Origin: Margaritifera margaritifera
Taxonomy: Eukaryota; Mollusca; Bivalvia; Unionida; Margaritiferidae
Direction of reading: 5' to 3'
NCBI GenBank assembly: GCA_029931535.1
Contig: JAQPZY010001675.1
Span: forward strand, 7,277,501 to 7,341,500
Length of the DNA stretch: 64,000 nt
Positions 51,013 through 64,000 of this stretch are shown here, piece after piece. The position numbers and the translations under genes were made by a program. A model generated the notes under the pieces. That model made no database searches. It was given only the letters and a program-made list of their open reading frames with translations, and was not told where the DNA came from. Positions within the stretch are counted from its first letter, which is position 1. Every line of letters starts with the position of its first letter.

Positions 51013-51998
51013 AAATAAAAATTTCTTTGAAATTGATTGTCTTTTCCATTTATAAAATTAGTGTGAAATTGAGTTTTTATTTTATGAATGAACAATGAGC
51101 CTCTTGTTACAGTTTTTCCGCATTGGCAAGTAATTGTGTCTTAGTTTTATTCTCTGATTTTCGTATATCCTTCAGCATAATACCATTGCGATTGAATTAT
51201 ATTTGCACAGTCTTTACTTCTTTTGTAATTAGTATATCAACATTCTGTTTCATCAATAAATTTAATTTGATAATGCACATAGTGTCTAATTGGTTCCATT
51301 TATATAATGTAAATTATTTCTATATAATACTACGATGATTTATAGGACTATTAATCAGGGTATACTATACTGCTTTGCAAGACTGAGCTTATCTAGTGAC
51401 GTTACATTTTCTTCCGATTTTTAGTCTTTTCTAGAGTTTTTTTTTCTCCAATTATTAAATGAGTGTGAAATCTACCTTTTCATGAAAAAACTTTGAGCAT
51501 CTTTTAATAGTTTTTCCACGTTCACAGGTAATGTTTTTTTTGGTTGTATTCTTTGATTTTTTGATCTTCTCTATCATATAACCGCTGATATTGCATTATA
51601 TTGACACAATCTTGGCATCCTGTGCAGTGTGTATTTCGACGTTCTTTTCATCAATAGACACAATTTGATATCAAGCATAGCAGATAATCGGTTCCATTTT
51701 TATAGTGTAAATTATTTTCATATAACTACTGCAATGTTTAGGATGTCATAACCGCTTTGCTAGTAAGGAAACATTTTCTTTCGGCTTACAACTATTAAGA
51801 GATCCGTTATGTCCTTTTTTCCATTTTAAAAGCAATAAAATTGAGTCATTCATTGTTTTACATTTTACAATTTTCTCAATTTTGAACGCATTATCTTGCT
51901 TGTTGTATAGAGAAAACTCCTCCTTGTTAAATTTATTCCCACACTATTCTCTCCCTTTCAGTCTTCTAATTTATACACAACAGGGTCTCCTAAATGAC
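51013..51998 (-). pseudogene. CxCG zinc-finger-like modules, array copy 3
   Basis: Equivalent of 30,655-31,640. Confidence 0.55.
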
Positions 51999-52249
51999 AT
52001 CTGTGACTATTGACTTTCTTTCGTGAAATTAAAAAGATAGCCTTTAGCAAAAATAGACTTATATTTTGAGTTTTGAGATCCTGAAATTTTTCACCTATGT
52101 TATATTTGCGTGTACCATATACATCTGTTTTAAGATAGCCGAATAAGTTAATCCATACTTTAGATCTATTTTATTCCTTGTTCTCATCAATTGGTGACAT
52201 GTCAGTATAAATCGATTGTATGATTTACTATATTCATCATTAAGGTTTG

Positions 52250-52315
<66 letters not shown>

Positions 52316-52325
52316 TCATTTTTTG

Positions 52326-52906
52326 GTTACAATTTCAGTAAAATACTTCTACATTCTGGTCTTAAAGGAGGTTCGATGAAATCCTTCCACTACGGGTGCT
52401 TTCTGTTCTCAGTAAATGGAAAAATACTCAGTATTTTCTTTCTCCAATAGTTCTTTTACCTTCACGTTATAAAATTGCTTTCTTCATCGAAATGCATTTC
52501 CTCTGGTTTTCTCTTTTCAAATATTTTCCTAAAGGCATCACATATATCATCCTTCTTGTCTGTTTTTACTTTCTTAGTCTAGGTATATTTTGAAAAGACA
52601 TCTATTAGTGTTCAAAAATATCTATAACCAAGGTTAAATTTTATACAGTTATAAATAAACCACGTCTTCCTGGTAATGATCATCTGTGTGACTAACATAA
52701 ACCCTTCCTTAGGAAAATTATTTCCTAGCCTGCTTATAATGTGTAGGTAGACTGTTTTATCATCCAATCTCTTAGTTCAGAATATTTTATATGTTTTAAA
52801 AATTACTTCTTATCGGACTTGAAGATTGTTTCACGATCAAGTTTAATTTGTCTCCATAATTAATTAATATTTAGAAGTTTAAGGTCGCAGAATGGATATC
52901 GTAAAT
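52326..52906 (-). pseudogene. Broken rve integrase, array copy 3
   Basis: Equivalent of 31,985-32,560. Confidence 0.8.
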
Positions 52907-54981
52907 ACTGTTCTTTTTTTGTATGTCATTTATTAATATAAGTTGTGTAGCCTTGCTATAACAGGACCGGACGGGACGTCAGGACCGTGCTCACCATACA
53001 AAAAATGACAGTGCGTGTATTCCCCAATATATACAGTAATATGCATCTAGCCTATTGATCAATGTATATGCAATTGTCGCACCAGACTTGTTTACTAGGT
53101 TGTATGCATGTACACAAGACTGCGTTTCTCTAGGACTGATTCGCTTATTTCAAAGGTCCATTACTAAACCAACCTGTCTTTTATGGTGGTTCTAAGTATT
53201 TCTTAAATTTTGTTCCATTTCTTTTGTACATGCCATTTAAATATAAAGGTTGCATCACTGTGAACAATCTCTTGTTAATTATGTGGGTTATATATGGTCA
53301 TCGAGTTATTTATACCCGTGTGCGCTGGGAAGTTGCTGATCGCAATATGGCTTGCACCAAGAGCCGCTTGTAACTAGCAACGCAAAAAGTCCGAAGTGAG
53401 AACAACCCTTAATTTATTTACCACAGCGAGCTGAGCCAGTTCGTATAAACTTTGATGACTGATTCGCTTATTCATAGGCATATCTTAATTTATTATAATA
53501 TAGTTGATATTTCTTTCTAGGTGATAATTAAACTGTATACGTGGGGACTACTTCTTTGTAGATAATATTATTAACAACAATGTATTATCTAAGCTGGCTT
53601 GAAGTGTATTCAATCCTCATATACGTTATAAATTATATTACATGTACTAATAACTGTAAGAGATAGGCGATTCGCTCTAATCGTTATATTTGTAAACCAA
53701 GGGTTGAATGTTTGAACCTTGGTATCCGCCTAAAATAGTCTGCATTTAAAATTGAGTCAAACACTACTAACCGCATAAAAATCAGATCAAGAAAACACTA
53801 CACGATAGATTTAAAGACAAAAAGAGATAAATAAATAAAAATGCTAAATGAAGCGTTCCAGGTCTGTCAGAATGGAGATGGAAAGGTGCTGGTCGTGTGC
53901 AAAGAACATAGTTAACTATGTAGTTAATACAATTTGGGAATGGTCTCTGCCTTTTTGTTGCATATTTGTTTCGGGTGGCCCTGTAAAAAAAAAATGTGGG
54001 TAGACTGGGCCTGTTAGTTTGAAGACCAGAGAAGTCGTAAAATTTAAAAGACCAGTGGCCTCAAAGACAACGGTTAGATGGCCTTGGATTTTATAAAACA
54101 TTTGGCGCCAAGTGGCCTTGGGTTTTTTTAGTACAATTTCGGCGTCCAGTGGCCTTAGGTTATTTAATAAAATGTTGACGACCAGTGGCTTTGTTTTTCT
54201 TAGTAACATTTTGGCGAGCAGTGGCCTTGCATAAAAATGTAACAAAAATTGATCTAAAATTCGTAAAAATGTACTTAAAGTTATAAAATGTGACGAAAAA
54301 TAAATTTAAAACGTGTTTTGGAGTTATATTTTTATAAAATTAACAGATAGTGTGGAAAATTACCTAAAAGTCTTACAAAATAGGTAAGAAAATTGTGATG
54401 AAAAATCATTTTAAAATGTGTTTTTGATGAATATTTTCAAAGCTCAACCACAAAATCAAAGAGTTGGGTAAAAAATGGGTAGCTGGCCACGGATCGAACT
54501 TTTCCCAAGTACTCATAGGTCATGGTGCAAAATTGTGGGATATAAATAGGTGTGCAAGCACTAATACTTGTTTCAGATCGAAAATACTGTTGGGTTTTAC
54601 GCGGATACATAGAGCAAGAGCACAGTCTTATCTACTATTGGGTTTAACGTGAACACATACAGCAAGAGCACGGTTTTCTCAACTGTTGTGTTTTACGGTG
54701 ATACATATAACAAGAGCACGGGTTTTTTCAACTGTTTGGTTTTACGTGAATACATACAGCAGGAGCACGGTTTTCCAGCAAATGAGGAGTGGAAATCGTG
54801 GCTACTGATTTTTGCTATTCCGTCAATATGTTGAGGTAAGTGCACCAACTAATTCGCAATGAAAGAGAACAAAACATATATACCGCATCAGACGGGATAC
54901 CTTTAAATTGTACATGTTACAAATGTAGAAGTTAGAAAGCAGAGACAGACAGACAAGATATGAAATTATCAATGTCTTTAA

Positions 54982-55058
<77 letters not shown>

Positions 55059-56116
55059 AATGTTATAAAAAAAACTATTTTTTCGGTTGGACAGGCGAGG
55101 AGGATAGTTTCAATTTTAATGCGATGCAAAAATTCTGTCTATATCTATCTGTCTTATGAGTTTTAAGTGTTTGTGTCTTGCGCATATATGTGCACTACTT
55201 TTTAACACTGGACACATCATACTGTTTACTTCTCTCGATCTTATCTTGGTTTGAAGTTGTAAGATATAATTTTATCAGGTTGGTATGGTTGTATGCAGTC
55301 TTATTTATCAAACACTGAAGATGATATTGCAGTTTCTTCAGATGTTTTTATAATACTATATGAAGATGACAAGGACCCATATCAGTAATTATGGGGGCCA
55401 GAATGGATTACGATTAACTATGGCAGTTATTGAAATTGAACACTACGGTGGTTTTCGTTTTTGGCTGATACGATTTTTATGGAAACTTAACACGAGATGG
55501 TGTGGTATGGTGGTTATGGAAATTTAACATTAGGTAATGGGATTTGAACATGGGTTTCGGGTTACTATGGAACTTATGGACTAACACAGTTTTACATTTT
55601 TAACACACAGTCATAGTGACAAACACACAACCTTTCTTAGCAACACAGTCTCTTACTGGCCAACACTCGTTCTTATTGGACAACACACATTCTTACTGGC
55701 AAACATCCATCATTACTAACCAAGATTAATTCTTACTAACTAAAACACGCACCTACAAACAGATGTGTAAGGGTAAGATGTAAAAGTAGGGGCTAAAGTG
55801 ACGAGGATTAATACCTGATAACAATTCATTACTCAGCTTTACCATCCAACACCCACACATAAAAGAAAACAACGGAGGAAGTGAAAGGAGAGCGATCATC
55901 GCGCGCGCGCGCACACACAGACACCTATGGATTATGGTAGACTATATCGAAACCATACCATCACAAATACATCAAGGGACGGGAAGGGTAGCTCTTACTT
56001 ACACACTAACACATACACACCTATACACCGTGAAACATATATTTACAAAGACCATGAGAGGGGGAAGGGGTGTTTTAACTTTTGCTTTTTCGAAGATATA
56101 GAGAATTGGTTGTTAT

Positions 56117-56335
56117 GGGTTTAACGCCATTTTTCAGCACATGATAGGCTCTACATAGAGGCCAGTATGTTTGGTGGAGGAAGTACCCGAGAAAACCCCG
56201 GGAAGAAGCTACTGGCAAAACCTTCCCACATACCCACGTTGGCCGAGCCCGAGACTCGAACCCACGCGGACAGAGGTGAGATGTCAATGATCTGTAAAGG
56301 CGACCGCCTTAGACCACTCGGCAATCCGGGGCCCC
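56117..56335 (-). mobile_element. tRNA-Leu/Ser-derived SINE, array copy 3
   Basis: Same insertion as 35,765-35,983. Confidence 0.8.
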
Positions 56336-56511
56336 GAAGACATAGCAAAACACATACATTCATAAACATACCTACATAGATACATACATACACAAATATA
56401 ATATTTTGACAATACTCATTAGTATTCTGTTTCTAGAAACCTGGATTGTTTCTGTTGCTGTTACTCCAGCTACAGTATCTTCGATCGATCAATGGATCGA
56501 TCGATCGATCG

Positions 56512-56588
<77 letters not shown>

Positions 56589-56790
56589 ACATTAAAAGAT
56601 TTAACAACATTGGTTAGTGACACCTGGGTTCCAATGATCTACAAATTGATCTACAATGGTTTCGTCATGCCATCGATGGGAAACTACGTTTACGACCTAA
56701 AGAAAAGAGATAATCATAATGATTCATAGACTACCCTTCCAATTTTGCATCGTGTCCAGGGAAATGTTGTCCAAAACAAGTCAGTAAATG

Positions 56791-57128
56791 TTATAAAAGG
56801 GCCCAAAAGTTTCGTTGATGAACAAAATACACACAATATTGTCTACACACCATATAATCTGATCCTTGTAAGCGCACATTATTGAATTGGATGGATACAG
56901 CATTTCTTTGCATTAAGTATGTGAAGTAGTCTTCGATAGGAGGAAATCCATAAGAATCAAAATATTTCACAATGTGGTCGTTGGAAAAGTTGGACAGCCA
57001 ACCAGTGGGTTCCTGGTGGATGACTGTCGTCGGTGTCGATGACAGTAGCTTGTACATCTTTAGGTTTATGACGAAGGATTTCATCTTTGGCTTAGACCGC
57101 TGTATTCCATGGTGCTGTGTACGAATTG
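56791..57128 (-). pseudogene. Adenain-like cysteine protease, array copy 3
   Basis: Equivalent of 36,425-36,760. Confidence 0.85.
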
Positions 57129-57136
57129 TGTTCAGA

Positions 57137-57326
57137 GCCGCGGTGGCTCAGTGCTTAGCGTGCCGGGCTCTCTACGGAAAGGGTACGGGTTCGAATCCTA
57201 CCATCGAACCAGCCTGGGTCAGATACCGTGGTGTGTCCTTGGGCAAGGCACTTTACTCCAATTGCCTTGGCACTAAATAACCTACTTGTGTTGCTGTACC
57301 GTAAGGCACCAAGCCAAACGAAACGA
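57137..57326 (+). mobile_element. tRNA-derived SINE, array copy 3
   Basis: Same insertion as 36,771-36,960. Confidence 0.85.
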
Positions 57327-58122
57327 ACTGTGTGTCATTCGGTAATGCAGTACCTAGGTATTTATTTCTTTTTTGTTTCATCTACAGACTTCACAGGTGA
57401 TGACAGACAATGATTTCAGACTTGACTTTTTCTTTAAACTAGTTCGAAAGGTAAGTCGAAGAGGAGAAAGTATGGGTACTCTGATTCGAGGTTTTGAATG
57501 TTCAAGCAAGTCGTTATACCTTCCTTCAAGATTTTCTCTTCTTGGATGCGAGTCCATGCTTCTTTCGGATATCACTCCAACTTTTCTGCTTCACTCATCA
57601 TCAAAAATCGATCGATGTCAAGTACTTGACTAGGATGATCGATTCGACAATCATACTACTGTTCTCTGATCAGGAGCATATTTCTCTAAGCCAAGTGTTG
57701 AGCAAATCAGGACACTAAGTGTTCATCTTGCCAATACTGTTTCTTCTTTTTCTCCTGCTTTGTCTTATTTTTGTACTTCTTAGTCAGTTTGACCTGGTGG
57801 TGCTTGTTGTGGCTGCTGCGGATCCTGTTCTTGATCGTCTATGTCCCTGGCTACGTGTTCCATGAATGAATTTTTAAATAGTTCAGAATGGCTTTTCTGA
57901 AACTGTTTATATCGAGTGTGTTGTGGAATTCCGCAAACAAGACCATGTTCACTGTGATGCGACGGGGTTGAGCAAACTGAATTTACTTACGCAGTTCTCC
58001 TGATTTTATTGGATGAAAATGCCCTAGTCACTGCCTTGGTCTGGGGTAAAATCAAATGCCCACAAACAATAACCAAATGCATAGTCATCGTACGAAATGC
58101 CGTGTGTACTGTTGATACTAAA

Positions 58123-59540
58123 TACGGTATTGATAATGTTTTCAAGCTGAATGACAGTTTCATCATGTATATAGATATGTGGTTAACAACATCTGTGGGA
58201 ACAAATAAAAAAGAGTATGGCATAATGAATGAAAAACTTAGAAAGTTAATATCTGGAGGAGCTAATGCACAAGGCACTGGTACAGAATCTGTTCAGTTTA
58301 TTGGATACTCCAATAAATTCAAAAACTTATACTAGATTTACAGATACTGACAGATCATTCCCCGATGTATCCTTATGCTCTTCCTCAGGATTTGAGATTT
58401 ATAATTACATTGAAAAAAGCATCGGAAATGATAGAAGGTGCAAATCAATATTATGAATTGGAGAAAATTTATCTCCTGTATGAAACGGTTATATCTGAGC
58501 TACTGGCTAATTGTGTATTAGAGAAGAACATAAATGGAATTAGCTTCTTTAATGATTATATCACGAGAGAAATAATCATTGATGTTGATGCTAATACGAA
58601 ATTAACAACTGTAATACTTGATTCACACAGAATGAGTTTAAACGAGTCTTAATACTGTGCAAAAAATAAAAAATAAAACAGAGTAATAATTTTTAAAAAA
58701 ATAAATAGAGAAACTGATCCTGAGAAGCATTTCAATCCATCAATAGAAAAAAAAAGATTACTGTAGAATGCTTACCTAACATGTTTTATTATAAGGGAGA
58801 TATGTTGGATCAGCAATTGTCAGAAGCATGCAAATTTTTCTGCGATGAGGAACAAAAAGTCACTCATATTAGTAATATTAGTGTAAACAAAGTTTATGCT
58901 GATCACCTTTGTTTATGATTGGACTCGAGAAGCACACATAACACTATATTGCATGGAACAGGATATGTATTAGCATATGTTCAACAAGGAATACACCTAC
59001 AAATAAACAGACAAGGAAACGTAGATGCACATAGATGCACACATAATGTATATTCATTTTGTTTCTGATGCACAATTAAATATTCAGAACAAGTAATTGA
59101 AAGCTATTATATTATAGGAAGCATTCATAGCAAAGCAGTCCTGATTACTAACTAACTAGTAAATGTCTCTGAAAGATCCCCATAAAATATGATTATATAT
59201 GGTGTTATAAATTGGGAAAAGAGAAAGTTTGCATTATATTTGATTGAAACATTATATAAAAACCTTTTCGGGTTTTAGGTCATTAGCTGCTCAATCCTTA
59301 TGTACAATAAAACTTACAGCAGAAAATGGCTTTATTAGGGACAACACTGTAAGTTTAATAGATCCTAGTGATAAATCAGATAAATGGCTATAATTACTTA
59401 TTGGTGTATACCAGAACAATGATACTTTGTTTCTTAAATACGACTGAGCGAATTTAGATGATGTAAAATAAAAGGAAATCAACAAATTAAAAAAAACTAA
59501 CATTCCGAGTTAGGTATTTAGGAATATCTTTATGGGTAAT
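58123..59540 (+). pseudogene. 5'-truncated capsid-like gene, array copy 4
   Basis: Equivalent of 37,757-39,170. Two single-base differences from copy 3 were noticed (near 58,330 and 59,209). Confidence 0.5.
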
Positions 59541-59751
59541 GGTACCAACATATAACTGTCATAAAATATCTTCGGAAAACGTTAGATTTATAGTAGATCT
59601 GTTACTCAAAGGATAAAAAGTCTATTGAAAACATATGTAATAAAACATCAGCCGTTATACTAAATGAAATAGTTGAAAAGATAAAAGAAAACAAAAGAAA
59701 TAAACTTTTAATGAGGCTGGAATATTCGTTTGATTACAAAGTGTTGGGAAA

Positions 59752-60985
59752 TTAAGTAGAAGGACTCACAAGAGAATAGCCATAAGGTAAAGTATTCATG
59801 TTATCAACTAAATAACGCTTATCATCATATGGAGAAAGAGCAACGTTATTAATCGTGATATTGTATATCTTGTGATGGTAGGATCTGATTAAATTTATTC
59901 GCTGGGGATTCATAGTTTGGTTAAATAAACAATCTTTATACATATATATATAATTCGAAATTCTTTTTAACAACATATTTTTAATACCCGTGCATACTTG
60001 TTTCATTAGTCCTAAAAGCATATAGCTTACATCTAAGGCCACCAAGTTCTTGTATTGGTATACCATTCATCTCATCTTTAAACAACTTTCATGTTATGCA
60101 ATGGATTTCCATAAATGTTATCATTTTTGTAATCGCTTGTGTCTTAAAGCTATATTTTGTTCATATCGTTGTAGAAGTTGTCTGTTTCAACACTAATATA
60201 CTGAGAATTCGCATCGTCTTTAGAATTTCCATTTTGTCACCATATTGTTATTTAGCTTGTTGTAGCAAAAGTCATACATTAGCGGCTTAATTACTTCTAG
60301 CACAGTAAAGCCGCCATAAATTGGTTTAGCTAATATTATTGTCTTGCTCATTAAACTAACTAATACCATGTCTTCATGTATTACTGTTCTTCTTGCAAAT
60401 TAAATTTCCTTTTGTAGTTTAAAATATTTATTTTCGTTAGTGCCTATTTTCATATTAGTTCTCGTTTTACATTTTCCATTTTTTTCCCCAAAACGGCATT
60501 ATTCGTTATCTTAAAAAGTATTCTTCGAAGCCATCAGCTGCTTTTTGTACTATAGATGTGTTAAGTTTCTCGTATGATTTTAGCCACGGCTCTTAATGGA
60601 ATATAACTGCTCTATATATCATGTTTTGTTTATTCCTAACTGAATATACAACTTCAAATTACGGTGGTGAATAACATATCTTTATTTGTTTTTAACGTAC
60701 ATAATAATTTAGATACTGAAGGTTTTATACCATTTTTATGTTCTATAAAAAAAATTGTAGTGGAGATAAATCATCCTCAGTAGAAATTTTTTTTTTTTTG
60801 GTGGCAAATAATAATCTTTCAAATAGTCGGGCAAATCTGTCGGTACTTTCAAATTTACCTATAAAATTCTGCTAAAGGAATTTTCTATCCAAAACTGGAA
60901 ATTTAAATGCCTAGGTATTATTTTTCATAAGTATGGCTCAACTTCTTTAAAAAATAAATACAAATTCCTGTTCATTTCTTCTTCA
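59752..60985 (-). pseudogene. Broken protein-primed DNA polymerase, array copy 4 (diverged)
   Basis: The C-terminal 104-residue frame (59,752-60,066) is the same as in the other copies. Upstream of it the sequence is diverged: a base lost near 60,239 changes the frame around LMYDFCYN, and there are further indels near 60,770-60,800. Confidence 0.8.
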
Positions 60986-61186
60986 GTTTGATATCTGTAT
61001 TTATGTAATGTTTTTAAAAAAAAATATTTTTAAAACGAGTCTTGTAGCTTTTTTGCAAGAATTTTATTTACTTTGATTCACAATTTCTCTTGATTCTCTT
61101 CTAGCTGGAAGACGAATTAGAGGAGGCTATAATTTTCTTCTTTCAGATATTTATATTTTTATAACAAGCAAATTACTCCTTTATTT

Positions 61187-62170
61187 AAATAAAAATTTCT
61201 TTGAAATTGATTGTCTTTTCCATTTATAAAATTAGTGTGAAATTTAGTTTTTATTTTATGAATGAACATTGAGCCTCTTGTTACAGTTTTTCCGCATTGG
61301 CAAGTAATTGTGTCTTAGTTTTATTCTCTGATTTTCGTATATCCTTCAGCATAATACCATTGCGATTGAATTATATTTGCACAGTCTTTACTTCTTTTGT
61401 AATTAGTATATCAACATTCTGTTTCATCAATAAATTTAATTTGATAATGCACATAGTGTTTAATTGGTTCCATTTATATAATGTAAATTATTTCTATATA
61501 ATACTACGATGATTTATAGGACTATTAATCAGGGTATACTATACTGCTTTGCAAGACTGAGCTTATCTAGTGACGTTACATTTTCTTCCGATTTTTAGTC
61601 TTTTCTAGAGTTTTTTTTTCTCCAATTATTAAATGAGTGTGAAATCTACCTTTTCATGAAAAAACTTTGAGCATCTTTTAATAGTTTTTCCACGTTCACA
61701 GGTAATGTTTCCTTGGTTGTATTCTTTGATTTTTTGATCTTCTCCAGTATATAACCACTGATATTTCATTATATTTACACAATCTTGGCATCCTGTGCAG
61801 TGAGTATTTCGACGTTATTTTCATCAATAGACACAATTTGATAACAGGCATAGCAGATAATTGGTTCCATTTTTATAGTGTAAATTATTTTCATATAACT
61901 ACTGGAATGTTTAGGATGTCTTGACTTCTTTGCTAGTTAGGCAACATTTTCTTTCGGCTTACAACTGCTAAGAGATCCGTCATGCCCTTTTTTCCATTTT
62001 AAAAGCAATAAAATTGAGTCATTCATTGTTTTACATTTTACAATTTTCTCAATTTTGAACGCATTATCTTGCTTGTTGTATAGAGAAAACTCATCCTTGT
62101 TAAATTTATTCCCACACTATTCTCTCCCTTTCAGTCTTCTAATTTATACACTACAGGGTCTCCTAAATGC
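61187..62170 (-). pseudogene. CxCG zinc-finger-like modules, array copy 4 (diverged)
   Basis: Equivalent of 30,655-31,640 with scattered differences. The first module is well preserved; the second differs more (for example TTTCCTTGG for TTTTTTTTGG near 61,710). Confidence 0.5.
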
Positions 62171-62423
62171 CTTCTGTGACTATTGACATATCTTTCGTGA
62201 AATTAAAAAGATAGCCTTTAGCAAAAATAGACTTATATTTTGAGTTTTGAGATCCTGAAATTTTTCACCTATGTTATATTTGCGTGTACCATATACATCT
62301 GTTTTAAGATAGCCGAATAAGTTAATCCATACTTTAGATCTATTTTATTCCTTGTTCTCATCAATTGGTGATATGTCAGTAAAAATCGATTGTATGATTT
62401 ACTATATTCATCATTAAGGTTTG

Positions 62424-62501
<78 letters not shown>

Positions 62502-62522
62502 ATATCTATGTGTGTATATATC

Positions 62523-62592
<70 letters not shown>

Positions 62593-62604
62593 CACTCATT
62601 TTTG

Positions 62605-63180
62605 GTTACAATTTCAGTAAAATACTTCTACATTCTAGTCTTAAAGGTTCGATGAAATCCTTCCACTACGGATGCTTTCTGTTCTCAGTGAATGGAAAAA
62701 TACTCAGTATTTTCTTTCTCCAATGGTTCTTTTACCTTCACGTTATAAAATTGCTTTCCTTCATCGAAATGTATTTCTTCTGGTTTTCTCTCTTCAAATA
62801 TTTTCTTAATGGCATCACATATATCATCCTTCTTGTTTATTTTTACTTTCTTAGTCTAGGTATATTTTGAAAAGACACCTATCATTGTTCAAACATATCT
62901 ATAACTAAGATTAAATTTTATGCAGTTATAAATAAACCACGTCTTCCTGGTAATGATCATCTGTGTGACTAAGATAAACCCTTCCTTAGGAAAATTATTT
63001 CCTGGCCTGCTTATGTAATGTGTAGGTAGACTGTTTTATCATCCAATCTCTTAGTTCAGAATATTTTATGTTTTAAAAATTGCTTCTTATCGGATTTAAA
63101 TATTGTTTCACGATCAAATTTAATTTGTTTCCATAATTGATTAATAATTACAAAAGCAAATAGAAGTTTAAGGTCGCAGA
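62605..63180 (-). pseudogene. Broken rve integrase, array copy 4 (diverged)
   Basis: Equivalent of 31,985-32,560 with several substitutions and short indels, including a 3-bp loss near 62,648 and an insertion containing ACAAAAGCAAATA near 63,150. It is useful for judging which stops are shared and therefore old. Confidence 0.78.
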
Positions 63181-64000
63181 ATGGATATCGTAAATACTGT
63201 TCTTTTTTTGTATGTCATTTATTAATATAAGTTGTATAGCCTTGCTATAACAGGGCCGGACGGGACGTCAGGAATGTGCCCTCCATACAAAAAAATGACA
63301 GTGCGTGTATTCCCCAATATATACGGTCCTATGCGTCTAGCCTATTGATCAATGTATATACAATTGTCGCACCAGACTTGTTTACTAGGTGGTATGCATG
63401 TACACAAGACTGCGTTTCTCTAGGACTGATTAGCTTATTTCAAAGGTCCATTACTGAACTAACCTGTCTTTTATGGTGGTTCGAAGTATTTCTTAAATTC
63501 TGTTCCATTTATTTTGTACATGCCATTTAAATATAAAGGTTGCATTACAGTCAAACTCTCTTGTTAATTATGTGGGTGATCTAGTTATTTATACCCGTGT
63601 GCGCTGGGAAGTTGCTTATCGCATGTATGTCTTGCATCAAGAGCCGCTTGAAACTAGCAACGCAAAAAGTCCGAAGTGAGAACAACCCTTAATTTATTTA
63701 CCACAGCGAGCTGAGCCAGTTCGTATAAACTTTGATGACTGATTCGCTTATTCATAGGCATATCTTAATTTATTATAATATAGTTGATATTTCTTTCTAG
63801 GTGATAATTAAACTGTATACGTGGGGACTACTTCTTTGTAGATAATATTATTAACAACAATGGATTATCTAAGCTGGCTGGAAGTGTATTCTATCCTCAT
63901 AAACGTTATAAATTATATTACATGTATTAATAACTGTAAGAGATAGGCGATTCGCTCTAATCGTTATATTTGTAAACCAAGGGTTGAATATTTGAACCTT

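Larger units (their letters stand above)
47935..58122. repeat. Tandem array unit, copy 3 (10,188 bp)
   Basis: Nearly identical to copy 2. Private differences include an A-for-T in the AAAAAAAAGAG run near 48,015 (Asn to Lys in the open frame there), TCAATGGAAAA for TCAATAGAAAA near 48,555, and microsatellite lengths: (TA)n 52,252-52,315, (GA)n 54,985-55,052, (GATC)n(GA)n about 56,480-56,580. Confidence 0.97.
58123..64000. repeat. Tandem array unit, copy 4, partial (runs off the window)
   Basis: Up to about 60,080 it is nearly identical to copies 2 and 3. From 60,081 (AAACAACTTTC for AAAAACTTTC) onwards it differs at many positions by substitutions and indels. The window ends before the protease and SINE region. 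Its (TA)n tract at about 62,428-62,588 is longer than in the others and contains (TG)n and CTATG interruptions. Confidence 0.95.

Noticed and set aside
27627..64000. Ribosomal DNA or histone-type tandem gene cluster
   Set aside because: The unit is tandem and about 10 kb, which would fit, but it contains no rRNA-like or histone sequence; the recognisable genes are Polinton-type.
27627..64000. Active endogenous virus or working Polinton
   Set aside because: Every recognised gene has stops or frameshifts, terminal inverted repeats were not seen, and no packaging ATPase was found.

Overview
This is an AT-rich eukaryotic (animal) window. It has a spliced C2H2 zinc-finger gene, a Jockey-like LINE, tRNA-derived SINEs, many (TA)n, (GA)n and (CATA)n microsatellites, and remains of a Polinton/Maverick-type element. 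This mix suggests a lophotrochozoan, most likely a mollusc; that is inference, as no species-specific gene is visible. Nothing prokaryotic is present and no CRISPR array, tRNA gene or rRNA gene was found.

Layout. 1-10,860 holds no recognisable gene: short tandem repeats, a SINE fragment at about 1.9 kb, and a cluster of tandem and inverted repeats at 8.5-9.5 kb. 10,864-16,696 (+) holds two coding exons of a zinc-finger protein of about 853 residues with eleven fingers. The 3.2 kb intron contains a 31-bp minisatellite and a 5'-truncated antisense LINE. 16.7-23.3 kb is repeat-rich non-coding sequence with one possible broken reading frame. 23.3-27.6 kb has scattered plus-strand coding-like fragments, one of them resembling the N-terminal part of a Polinton-type integrase.

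27.63 kb to the window end is a head-to-tail tandem array of a unit of about 10.18 kb: three full copies and a partial fourth that runs off the window. Each full unit holds broken genes of a Polinton/Maverick-like element: a capsid-like protein (+), protein-primed family B DNA polymerase (-), repeated CxCG zinc-finger-like modules (-), a retrovirus-type integrase (-) and an adenain-like cysteine protease (-). It also carries two different tRNA-derived SINEs and several minisatellites. All genes carry stops and frameshifts, so this is a fossil amplified as genomic DNA, not a working element.

The units are almost identical in the interior. The first about 1.3 kb of copy 1 and everything after about 60,081 in copy 4 are clearly more diverged. 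The simplest reading is an old, diverged duplication followed by a recent amplification of a unit spanning the old junction.
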